A DNA stretch of 14,095 nt. Source: CALNYS01 sp964639935 (GTDB lineage: Bacteria; Planctomycetota; Phycisphaerae; Phycisphaerales; UBA1924). The stretch covers positions 1-14,095 of the forward strand of contig CAZXGT010000055.1 of the NCBI GenBank assembly GCA_964639935.1, in the 5' to 3' direction. The notes below the pieces were generated by a model. It saw only the letters and a program-made list of their open reading frames with translations. It ran no database searches and was not told the origin of the DNA. Position 1 is the first letter of the stretch, and each line of letters opens with the position of its first letter. Below are positions 7,049 through 14,095 of the stretch, in pieces. A program made the translations under genes and the position numbers.

Positions 7049-9273
7049 CTACTCGCAGTCGCCCCACGCGGCGATGAGTGCGGCGAGATCCTCGGCGCCT
7101 GTGGCGCCGGAGCCGTCGAGGTCCGTGCTCCCCTGCTCGCCCCATCCAGCGATGATGATGGCGAGATCCTCGGCTGACACGGCGCCGTTACCGCTGAGAT
7201 CGGCGGGGCACGTGATCGAGCACTCGGCGTAGCGGAGACGCGCATCGTCGACACCGGCCTCAACGATGGACCCTCCCCCCGTATCACTCGCGACGAAGCG
7301 GAGGCGGATTCGGTCGGATGGCTCGACAAAGTCGCTCACGCGGAAGCGTTTCTCAACCCAGGCGTTGGCGTTCTCGTCGACGGTCTCGAGCAGCGTCCAG
7401 GACGCTCCGTCGTTGCTCGAGATCAGAACGAGCATGACGTCCTCGTCCGGGTTGGCGCCGCGGTCGTTGGAGAACCAGCGGGCGTATTCGACGAAGGGAA
7501 CGCCCGCGCCGGTGGCATCGATGCGCGGCGAGGTAAGGGTTGTCGCGCCGGCGTCGACGTCGTCATCCCCAAGGCCGCCGGAGGATGCGCCGTTGCCGGT
7601 GACGAAGCAGTAGGTTCCTTCGCCGGCGGGGTTGTCCTCGCCCGGGGCCGCGTCGGTCCCGATCGGGATGGCTCTCTCCCAGACGCCCGTCTCGGCATCG
7701 TCGCCTGGGACGCCCACGATCCAGCCCCGGTCGGTCTCGAAGTCGTCGGCGAACCCAGTGAGAAAGTCGCCGGCTGCGATCGCGGTGAAGGCGTCGAGCG
7801 GCGCGCTGAGCGGCTCGGTCACGTCGACGCCGGCGCTGGTCTCGACGCGCACGTAATAGGAGAACGATTCGCCACAGGCGATTGGCGGGAAAGTTGCCTC
7901 GAATACACCGTCGGCGTCCTCGATCATGTCGACCGCGACGACCTCGCCGCCGACATCGACGACGAGTTGAGGGAATCCAACGATCGAGGCGTTGACGGGG
8001 GCGATCTGAGCGCGGAGCACGTCGGAGCCGGGGTCGACGGCGTCGCGTGGCGGCGTGAGGATCGAGATGCTCGCGGGGACGCCGCCGACAAGCGCGAACG
8101 AGGGGTCGAGCACGAAGAGACCGCCCTGGATGTCGCTGACGATGACATTGCCGCTCGGGAAGAACGGGTAGACGCTCCACGCGCCGTCGAACTCGGCGGC
8201 ATCGGGGCCGATGAAGGTGTCGAAATAGCCGACTTCGCTTGGATTGACCGGATCATCCGTGGCGTCGAAGACGCGCAGGCCGGAGCGGTAGTTGGCCTCG
8301 AAGACAAAGCCATCGGCGGCGTAGAGGTTGTGATCGATGGCGTTGAGGCCGGTCGTAAAGGACCCGATCTGCACGGGCGCCTCAAGCGAGGCGACGTCGA
8401 AGACGCGCGTCGTGGTGGTGACGCCGTCGCGAATCTCATCGAGCTCATCGTTCAGATAGATGATGCTTCGATTGGCGTCGAGCCAGCCCTGATGCGAGTA
8501 GTTCAGCCCTGAATACGTCGTGCGAGAGACGCGGTACATGTTTGACTTGTCCGTTACGTCGACGATGTCGAGCCCGCGGCCTCCGACGTAGCAGAAGGCG
8601 ATTTCTCGTCCGGCGTTCGGGCCGGCCTTGAACGTCACGATCTCGGCGTCGTGAACGTAGGTGTCCGTGTACGTCCCCGCGAGCGACGGATTGACCGGAT
8701 CAGAGAGATCGAGCGCGATGAGACCGCCGTTGAATCCACCGGAGCCGCAAAGGTAGGCGTAGCCGCTCTCCTCGTTGATGGCGATGTTGTGACTCGTCGA
8801 AGTCGCGCCGTTGAACGACGGCGCGTTCGCGAGCGACACCACCCCTTCATCGACGCGTGTGAGATCGATCACCTGCACTCCGCCGCCGGACTCGTTCACG
8901 GCGTAGGCGTACCGGTCATAGGTCTTGACGTCGGCCCACGGGCTCGATGGGTGCTCGACGGCCCCCACCACCACCGGGTCAAACGGGTCTGTGATCTCGA
9001 CGACGGCGACGGCGTTATCGAGACCCATCAGCGCGTACTCGCGTCCTGTTGGCGAGACGTAGCCCCAGCAGTCGTTGCCGTCGAGGATGTCGATCGCGAG
9101 TTCTTGCTCGAACTCCTGAATGCTGACCCGTGAGAGGAGCGCGACGTTGTGTGCGTCGTATCCGTCAACCCCGCGAGGCGCGATCGAGGCGGTGCTCGAG
9201 CCGCAGCCACAGCCGATGCCGCAACCGCAGGCATCGCCGCAATCGCATCGATAGTTCTCACACTCGCCGGCGA
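7049..9273 (-). CDS. Secreted choice-of-anchor-B protein with C-terminal dockerin-like repeats (5' end lost in gap)
   Basis: The frame is open from the gap edge at 9273; the ATG at 9028 is internal because conserved sequence precedes it (HNVALLS, LDGNDCWGY, REYALMG). After a Cys-rich segment (9203-9262) comes a choice-of-anchor-B / LVIVD-type propeller down to about 8080. It has repeated 'Val-x-Asp-(Ile/Leu/Val)-(Thr/Ser)-Asp-Pro' strands and His-containing motifs (TSHNIAI, YVHDAEIV, YSHQGW, IDHNLY) that look like the family's conserved core. A linker or beta-sandwich region follows, then a jelly-roll-like domain around 7240-7750 (DDFETDRGW ... WFSNDRG ... WVEKRFRV). Two dockerin-like repeats end at TAG 7049-7051. 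It is presumably exported and surface-bound, but the signal peptide would lie in the gap. No catalytic role can be assigned. The stop lies 4 bases from that of the convergent esterase remnant. Confidence 0.88.
7062..7201 (-). repeat. Two tandem 26-residue dockerin-like (EF-hand-type) repeats
   Basis: On the protein the units read DLSGNGAVSAEDLAIIIAGW and DLDGSGATGAEDLAALIAAW. The matching DNA is offset by 78 bases (CCCCA at 7062 and at 7140, each followed by a shared GGCGAGATCCTCGGC block). Asp/Asn/Ser-rich loops suggest calcium binding. Such pairs are frequent at the C-termini of exported Phycisphaerae proteins and may serve in surface attachment or sorting; that role is inferred. Confidence 0.8.
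9194..9247 (-). repeat. Three tandem Cys-x-Cys-Gly-x-x hexapeptide repeats
   Basis: The anchor-B protein reads CDCGDA, CGCGIG, CGCGSS in succession, three 18-base units (9230-9247, 9212-9229, 9194-9211). The shared DNA core is GCCGCA followed by a variant of ACCGCA. One more Cys lies 5 residues upstream (9260-9262), giving seven Cys in 20 residues. Disulfide or metal binding is possible but not shown. Confidence 0.75.
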
Positions 9274-9373
9274 NNNNNNNNNNNNNNNNNNNNNNNNNNN
9301 NNNNNNNNNNNNNNNNNNNNNNNNNNNNNNNNNNNNNNNNNNNNNNNNNNNNNNNNNNNNNNNNNNNNNNNNN
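9274..9373. other. Assembly gap of 100 N between the anchor-B and DUF4112 genes
   Basis: This is again exactly 100 N, so a placeholder. It must hide the C-terminal part of the DUF4112 protein (some 40-50 residues in the family), any intergenic space, and the signal peptide of the anchor-B protein. The real gap is therefore probably well over 200 bases. Confidence 0.95.
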
Positions 9374-9677
9374 TGAGATTGAGGATCATCTTCGCGACAA
9401 CGCCCCAGCCCACGCGGCGCCGGATCGCTTCGAGAACGATCGAAAAGCCGATCGCGGCGGTGAGCGTGTCGCCGATCCCGGGAAGCAAGCCGATGACGGC
9501 GTCGTAGCCGAATCGGATCCGCGTGCCGGGGATCCTGAAACGCTGGTCCAGGAACTCCGCGATGAAGCGGACGCGATTGAGCGTTGGATCGGCCCCACGA
9601 GCGCGAGCGGCAGGCGTCGGTTCTGCCGGCGTGGGCGTCTCGGCGCGGATGATCTGGTCAGCTTCTCGCTCGCTCAT
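9374..9677 (-). CDS. DUF4112 family protein, 3' end lost in gap
   Basis: The first 101 residues are readable. A variable, Pro/Ala-rich start (MSEREADQIIRAETPTPAEP) is followed by the family core: LDQRFRIPGTRIRFGYDAV, IGLLPGIGDTLTAAIGF, then IVLEAIRRR, VAKMILNL and the gap. The IGLLPGIGD motif with the following hydrophobic stretch is diagnostic of DUF4112 (PF13430). Members are short, probably membrane-associated proteins of unknown function, and usually end with a second PxxGD motif that would lie in the gap. ATG 9677 is preferred over an in-frame TTG at 9728, because family similarity begins only later and an AAGGCG-like site lies about 9 bases upstream. It could be co-transcribed with the anchor-B gene, but the gap hides their spacing. 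Confidence 0.85.
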
Positions 9678-10029
9678 TTCGCATTCGCCTTCGGAGTATT
9701 GAACGCGTTGCCGGCATGGCCAGCGCAAAGGGTACGCCGCACTGCGTCATTGATCCCGAGGCGTAAGAATGGCTTGGCGGCGTTGTGCTGATCGCCCCGT
9801 GGTGGGAGGGCGGAGGCCGGGCGGCCGCGCGCTCAAGCAGTCTTGGGCACGATTCCACGCCGCCTGTTCATCGATGCCGACCCACAGAAGCGATCGCTGT
9901 CGCTCCAGCGGAGCCCGGCAGCCGAAGTGCCGCGAGGGCGGCGAGCGCACTGTAAAAGGGCCGCTGGCGGCTCGCGGTTCTCCGCAGCGCACCGGCGGCC
10001 GATGGTGACTCGTCTTGCGACGATCTCCC
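9678..10029. other. Intergenic region of about 350 bases with no recognisable gene
   Basis: The open frames here on either strand give Arg/Pro/Gly-rich translations with no family resemblance and no ribosome binding sites, as expected by chance in G+C-rich DNA. The stretch holds a possible minus-strand terminator at 9954-9971 and must carry the promoter of the DUF4112 gene, which I could not identify. No tRNA or repeat array is seen. Confidence 0.6.
9954..9971 (-). terminator. Possible weak intrinsic terminator downstream of the ferritin-like gene
   Basis: The minus strand reads GCCGCCAGCGGC followed by CCTTTT. The stem can be only 4 base pairs with a 4-base loop, and the T-tract is short. 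Its position, about 60 bases after the ferritin-like stop, is suitable. Confidence 0.3.
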
Positions 10030-10542
10030 CTACGCCTGAGCGGCGCTTGGATTCACGGTGGATTCGGCGATCCGAGTGAGCTTCTCGTCCGCCTCGCCTT
10101 CCTCGTTGAGTGTCTCCTGCAGGAGCGCGGCGACATCGTCTTTGCCGAGACGCTTGGCGAAGTTCCGAGCGGAGCCGTAGCCAGCCATTTCGTAATGCTC
10201 GACTCGCTGAGCGGCGGCGATGAGGGCGGCGTCGCGGACGTGATCATCGCCCTTGGCCTCGATCATGTCCTCGCCCTCGCTGATGAGTCCTTTCATCGCG
10301 TCACACGTTTCACGCTCCGGTTTCTTGCCGAGGAGCGAAAAGACTCGTTCGAGCCGGTCGATGTGACCCTTGGTTTCGACGAGATGATCTCGAAACGCGG
10401 CTTGGAGTTCTGGCGAACTCGCCGCGTCGGCCATCTTCGGCAGCGCGCTCGAAATGCGGTTTTCTGCGTCGTAGAGATCCTCAACCTGCTCGAGGAGCAG
10501 ATCGTTCATGTCTTCAAACTTCGTGGAATTGAATAGCTTCAT
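10030..10542 (-). CDS. YciE/YciF-type ferritin-like protein (DUF892)
   Basis: This 170-residue protein is the usual length for DUF892 (PF05974), four-helix-bundle stress proteins related to ferritins and rubrerythrins. Visible motifs are LLLEQVEDLYDAENRI (Glu27), VETKGHIDRLE (Glu56, His60), AAAQRVEHYEMAGYGSA (Glu115, Glu118) and LQETLNEEGEADEKL (Glu147). The internal pair of helical halves with Glu and His at these points fits a di-iron site, but the exact ligands are inferred. No signal peptide; cytosolic. The start is supported by AAGGAGA eight bases before the ATG. It lies 141 bases after ligD on the same strand. Members are often induced by osmotic, oxidative or stationary-phase stress, which fits a neighbour of end-joining genes, though co-regulation is not shown. 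Confidence 0.93.
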   Translation of the reverse strand: MKLFNSTKFEDMNDLLLEQVEDLYDAENRISSALPKMADAASSPELQAAFRDHLVETKGHIDRLERVFSLLGKKPERETCDAMKGLISEGEDMIEAKGDDHVRDAALIAAAQRVEHYEMAGYGSARNFAKRLGKDDVAALLQETLNEEGEADEKLTRIAESTVNPSAAQA

Positions 10543-10683
10543 CGAGTTGTCTCCTTGATAAGACGAGTGCGTTCACGACCGACGGGTGCGACGACGCTCG
10601 GATCATGACTCAAGCGGATGAGACGCTGATGAGGACGCGATGATGCCGATTTCGAAGTCCACGGAGAACAGTTCGCGGGCGGT
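10543..10683. other. Intergenic space between ligD and the ferritin-like gene
   Basis: The 141-base spacer suggests a separate promoter for the ferritin-like gene, but I see no convincing -35/-10 pair on the minus strand. No strong hairpin with T-tract follows the ligD stop. Confidence 0.4.
10550..10556 (-). promoter_or_regulatory. Ribosome binding site of the ferritin-like gene
   Basis: AAGGAGA on the minus strand, seven to eight bases before the ATG at 10542-10540. Confidence 0.75.
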
Positions 10684-13275
10684 CTACGACGTCGCTTTCT
10701 CGACACGCCTCTTTGTCAGCCGCTGCCGGGTGCGGCGATAGCCGTCCCAAGGGTCTCGCTTGAGCGCAGCGAGACGTCGGGGGAGATTCGCGACCGTGTA
10801 CTGGCTGGGGCTCTCGAGGTTCGCGAGTTCATCCCATGAGAGCGGCGTCGCGACCGGCGCGTTGGGTCGAGCTCGCGTGGAGTACGGTGCAATGGCGGTG
10901 GCGCCACGGCTGTTGCGGAGATAGTCGACGAAGACCTTGTTTTTCCGCTTCGACTTGGTGGAGACGGCGACGTACTTCTCGGGCTCGGCGCTTGCGACGC
11001 CTTTGGCGATCGCCTGACAGAACGCCCTGGCATCGTCCCAGCTCGCATCCGGTTTGACCGGGACGATGACGTGCAGTCCTTGGCCTCCCGTGGCGAGCAG
11101 AAAGCTCTTGAGAGTGAGATCGTCGAGTCGGTCCCGGATGACCTCGGCCCCCTGCTTGATCTGGTCGAGGGTTGCGCCGTCGCCCGGGTCGAGATCGAAA
11201 ACGAGACGATCGGGCTTCTCGAGATCGTCTTCTGCAGAACCCCATGGATGGATCTCGAGGACGCCGAACTGAACAAGCGAGACGAGATCGCTGAGCTCGT
11301 CGACGAGAACATACTCACGCGTCGCGTTCTTTTCCTGGACCTTGATGCGGCGGGGCGAGTCGCCGAAGGTCTGCCCGGGGTGTTTCTGAAAGAAACAATC
11401 TTGTCGCCGCCCCTGAGGACAGCGCACGAGACTCAGGGGGCGGCTGGCGACAAGCGGGAGCATGCGCTCGGCGACGCGTTCGTAGTGCTCGGCCAGATCC
11501 AGCTTGGTAAGGCCCTGCTCTGGGTAAAGCACGCGGTCCACGCTTGTCAGACGCACGCCCGCGACCCGCGCCTCGCCGCGGCTTGAGCGGCTCCCACCGG
11601 GCTTACTGTCGGTCGCCCTCCGGGTTTCCTCTTCGGCGTCACGCTCGGCCCGGTCTTTCGGTCTGGCTTGCTCCAACACGACATCCTCTGGGTCCTTGTC
11701 CTCGCGGAGCCCCTGGAAGCTCGGATGGCGCAGGCGTCCGTCATCCGTCCACTCCGTGAACTCGATCTCGGCCACAAGCTTCGGCGTGACCCACCGGGCG
11801 CTGGCCTGCTCGGCTCGCGTTGGCTCGATATCGAGCGGGCACGTCTTCCGGGCGAGACGATCGAGTTTCGCTTTGATTTCCTTCAGCGTCCTGTCGGAAA
11901 ATCCTGTCCCAACGCGTCCGGCCGGAACCAGCTGGCCTTGAGCGTTGTGCACTCCGAGGAGAAGCGAGCCAAAGTGCTTGCGCGAGCCGGAGGGAGGAGT
12001 CCATCCGACGATAACGAGCTCCTGCCGTTTCGAGCACTTGACCTTGAGCCACGCCTTCGACCGCGTTTGACGGTACGCGGCGTCAACTCGCTTTGAGATG
12101 ATCCCCTCGAGGCCCATCTCGCAGGCGTTCTCGTAGACGTCAGGCCCCTTGCCAAGGACGTGATCGGAGTAGCGCAGAACCCCATCCGACGCCTCGCCGA
12201 GAAGGTCGCGGAGCATCGCCTTTCGATCTCCGAGCTTGGCGTCCGTCAGGTCGTAGCCGTCAAAGTAGAGAAGGTCGAAGACGTAGAAGACGAGCTGCGC
12301 GAAGTCGCGATCCTTGATCGACTGCTGAAGCCGCTGGAACGAGGTGCGGCCTTGCCGATCAAGGATCGCCGCCTCTCCGTCAAGAATCAGCCGCTTTGCG
12401 CCGAGCTTCCCGATGGCTTTCGCGATCGGGCTCAGCCGCTTTGTCCAATCCTTCTGGTTGCGCGAGAGAAGTTGGACGTTGTCTGCGTCCTTGCGAGCGA
12501 TCAGCCGGTAGCCGTCGAACTTGATTTCGTGCAGCCATTCGTCGCCCTCCGGCGCGGCGTCCGCGAGCGTGCAGAGTTCGGGCTTGATCTCCTTTGGCAT
12601 CGAGTTCTTCTTCGAGCTCGAGAGCTGTGACGGCCGCGGGGGCTCGCGATGCGGCGTGTCGGCGTCTTCCGGCGCGAGCCGGTTCGCTCCGGCGTCCTTA
12701 CCCTCCGCGACCTCTTTGATAGTCCGACCGGTCTTTACGCTGTGGGGCTCGCGCTCGGTGATCGGCTTGCCGCCTCGTTTGGCCATCGCGTCATTTTGTT
12801 TGATGAGGAGCCAGTCGTCCTTGTTGTCGCTGCTTCGACCGTTCATCCGCGTCAGCGTCCACGCGCCTGAGAGTTTCTCGCCGACAACTCGAAAGCTCAG
12901 CTTGCCGGCCTTGATCCCTTCAGCAGCGTCCGACTCTTCGCACTCCCATGTGCCGCGATCCCAGACGATGACCGGACCCGCTCCGTATTGCTCCTCCGGA
13001 ATGACGCCTTCAAAGTCTGCGTAGTCGAGCGGATGGTCCTCAACGCGAACGGCGAGTCGCTTGTCCGAAGGATCCAGCGACGGCCCCTTGGGCAGAGCCC
13101 AGGACGCGAGTTCTCCATTGACCTCGAGACGAAGATCGTAATGCTCCTGAGTCGCGTCATGTCTTTGGACGACGAAGATCGGCTTGTCGCTCTTGCGCGA
13201 TCTTGCTGAGGAGCGCGCCTTGGGCTCGGGCGTGCTGCGAAAGTCACGCTTCTGGTTGTACGACTTTGTGCTCAT
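10684..13275 (-). CDS. ligD: Multidomain ATP-dependent DNA ligase D (phosphoesterase, ligase, polymerase)
   Basis: LigD trims, fills and seals double-strand breaks brought together by Ku. At 863 residues it is close to Pseudomonas aeruginosa LigD (840) and has the same PE-LIG-POL order. The phosphoesterase domain (about 30-165) has His39, His45, Asp47, Arg49 (RHDATQEHYDLR) and His81, each 3 residues before the Pseudomonas metal and active-site positions I recall (His42, His48, Asp50, His84). A Ser/Lys-rich linker runs to about 230. The ligase domain (about 230-540) has the adenylated Lys252 (EIKFDGYR), EGIISKR (390-396) and WLKVKC (409-414). The primase-like polymerase (about 570-850) has the metal-binding DLDPG (Asp694, Asp696) and GGQGLHVIVP. 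All three active sites look intact. The ATG lies 12 bases after the Ku stop with no ribosome binding site in that spacer, so translation may be coupled to Ku. Confidence 0.97.
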   Translation of the reverse strand: MSTKSYNQKRDFRSTPEPKARSSARSRKSDKPIFVVQRHDATQEHYDLRLEVNGELASWALPKGPSLDPSDKRLAVRVEDHPLDYADFEGVIPEEQYGAGPVIVWDRGTWECEESDAAEGIKAGKLSFRVVGEKLSGAWTLTRMNGRSSDNKDDWLLIKQNDAMAKRGGKPITEREPHSVKTGRTIKEVAEGKDAGANRLAPEDADTPHREPPRPSQLSSSKKNSMPKEIKPELCTLADAAPEGDEWLHEIKFDGYRLIARKDADNVQLLSRNQKDWTKRLSPIAKAIGKLGAKRLILDGEAAILDRQGRTSFQRLQQSIKDRDFAQLVFYVFDLLYFDGYDLTDAKLGDRKAMLRDLLGEASDGVLRYSDHVLGKGPDVYENACEMGLEGIISKRVDAAYRQTRSKAWLKVKCSKRQELVIVGWTPPSGSRKHFGSLLLGVHNAQGQLVPAGRVGTGFSDRTLKEIKAKLDRLARKTCPLDIEPTRAEQASARWVTPKLVAEIEFTEWTDDGRLRHPSFQGLREDKDPEDVVLEQARPKDRAERDAEEETRRATDSKPGGSRSSRGEARVAGVRLTSVDRVLYPEQGLTKLDLAEHYERVAERMLPLVASRPLSLVRCPQGRRQDCFFQKHPGQTFGDSPRRIKVQEKNATREYVLVDELSDLVSLVQFGVLEIHPWGSAEDDLEKPDRLVFDLDPGDGATLDQIKQGAEVIRDRLDDLTLKSFLLATGGQGLHVIVPVKPDASWDDARAFCQAIAKGVASAEPEKYVAVSTKSKRKNKVFVDYLRNSRGATAIAPYSTRARPNAPVATPLSWDELANLESPSQYTVANLPRRLAALKRDPWDGYRRTRQRLTKRRVEKATS

Positions 13276-13287
13276 CGCGAGATAAAA

Positions 13288-14095
13288 TCAACCGGCTCTC
13301 TTCTTTGGCTTCTTCTTGCCTGGACCGCCGGGCGCCTCGCCCTCGACGCTCTTCTTCAGCGCTTCCATGATGTTGATCGACTCGGGCGCCGCCTCGGTTT
13401 CGGCGGCCTCAGGGCCGCGAGCGATCTCTCCGGATTCGATCTTGGATTCGATCCACCGCATGAGGTTCTCACGATACTCGTCGTGGTGCTCGGAGGGATC
13501 CCATCGGGATTCCATGGCCTCGACGAGCGTGCGAGCCATTTTTAGTTCTTTCTCGGTTACGCCGAGCTCGTCCGGGGTCCCGGGGAGGGAGAGATCGCCG
13601 GCGTCGCGGATCTCCTGCTGATAGCGAAGAAGGATCAGCAGGAGGACATTCCCCTGGGCGATTACGGCCGAAACGTACTGACGAGTGCGGATGGACAACC
13701 TGCGGAACGCCGGCCTTGCCCGACTGCTTCATCGTCTCACGCAGCAGGGCGTAGCCCTTGTCGCCCTTCTTGCCGGGTTCGAGGTAATACGGGCGATCGA
13801 AATAGATCGGATCGATATCTTCTGGTAGATCGACGAATGATGTGATTTCGATTGTCTTGCTCGCCTCCGGGGCCGCCTCCTGTAGCTCTTGCTTGTCGAG
13901 GACGATATAGTTGCCGCCGTCGTATTCATAGGCTTTGACGACCTGATCCCACGGAACCTCTTCTCCGGTCTCGGCGTTGACCCGCTCGTATCGCACGCGC
14001 GCCTGTTTGCGACTGTCGATCATGTGCAAATGCAAATCAGTTCGTCGTTCCGCCGGATAGAGAGCCACCGGTATGTTGACGAGTCCGAACGAAAT
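13288..14095 (-). CDS. ku: Ku end-binding protein, frameshifted near 13693 and cut by the window edge
   Basis: Bacterial Ku is a homodimeric ring that binds double-strand DNA ends and recruits LigD. The frame is open at the window edge (ISFGLVNIPVALYP), so the true start lies about a dozen codons beyond 14095; the GTG at 14068 is internal. The first frame carries family sequence through YEYDGGNYIVLDKQEL, PIYFDRPYYLEPGKKGDKGYALLRE and KQSGKAGVPQVV. The match then continues at once in another frame with IRTRQYVSAVIAQGN and a complete C-terminal part ending in a Lys-rich tail (KKKPKKRAG) at TGA 13290-13288. Removing one C of the CC at 13693-13694 (minus strand GTCCATCC) restores Val-Val-Ile-Arg and a protein of about 280 residues, normal for bacterial Ku. 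As read, the first frame stops at 13469-13471 after about 75 unrelated residues. The cause may be a sequencing error or recent inactivation; the clean frame on both sides favours error. Confidence 0.92.

Noticed and set aside
7563..8180. Open frame of 205 codons overlapping the anchor-B gene in another frame
   Set aside because: The translation is extremely Arg-rich and lies wholly within a well-supported coding region.
9677..9728. TTG 9728 as the start of the DUF4112 protein
   Set aside because: The extra 17 residues look unlike protein N-termini of the family, and ATG 9677 has a usable upstream site.
9769..10008. Small plus-strand gene in the 9678-10029 intergenic space
   Set aside because: No ribosome binding site or family motif, and biased composition typical of chance open frames.
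11071..11586. Plus-strand open frames opposite ligD, also around 11668-12096 and 12160-12630
   Set aside because: They mirror the ligD codons on the other strand and show no independent motifs or ribosome binding sites.
13288..13698. A separate small gene starting at TTG 13698
   Set aside because: Its sequence is the direct continuation of Ku, with no family start there; a one-base frameshift explains it better.
13685..13705. Programmed frameshifting in Ku
   Set aside because: No slippery heptamer, stop codon at the shift point or downstream structure is apparent, and Ku genes are not known to use frameshifting.

Overview
The window is strongly G+C-rich, and five of its eight genes lie on the minus strand. 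It looks like a chromosomal stretch from a planctomycete, most likely of the class Phycisphaerae. The clearest marker is the C-terminus of the secreted protein at 7049-9273. It ends in two tandem dockerin-like repeats (Asp-Leu-(Ser/Asp)-Gly-(Asn/Ser)-Gly ... Glu-Asp-Leu-Ala ... Ala/Gly-Trp-Gly), a type common on exported planctomycete proteins. The lineage call is an inference from this and the general gene style. Two runs of exactly 100 N (6450-6549 and 9274-9373) show that this is a scaffolded draft, probably from a metagenome, so single-base disruptions must be read with caution.

Plus-strand half (1-7044). The window opens inside metH (cobalamin-dependent methionine synthase; pterin-binding, B12-binding and reactivation domains present). 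Next is an exported tricorn-type protease of 1085 residues with a full set of candidate catalytic residues. Then comes a broken erythromycin-esterase-family gene, with one single-base frameshift, one gap and two in-frame stops. These three genes have no obvious functional link.

Minus-strand half (7049-14095). Read in the direction of transcription (right to left), it starts with a Ku gene cut by the window edge and carrying a one-base frameshift. ligD (3'-phosphoesterase, ligase and polymerase domains) follows 12 bases later. Ku and LigD together form the bacterial non-homologous end-joining pathway. Next come a YciE/YciF-type ferritin-like stress protein (DUF892), a DUF4112 membrane-type protein whose 3' end is lost in a gap, and a large secreted choice-of-anchor-B protein whose 5' end is lost in the same gap. 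The ere-like remnant and the anchor-B gene converge with only 4 bases between their stop codons.

I did not find a clear new multi-gene system. The items most worth a second look are: a tandem Cys-x-Cys-Gly-x-x hexapeptide repeat near the N-terminus of the anchor-B protein; the Ku frameshift and its possible effect on ligD translation; the decayed esterase gene; and an 11-of-12 inverted near-repeat in the two intergenic spaces flanking the tricorn gene. No tRNA, rRNA, CRISPR array or insertion sequence was seen.
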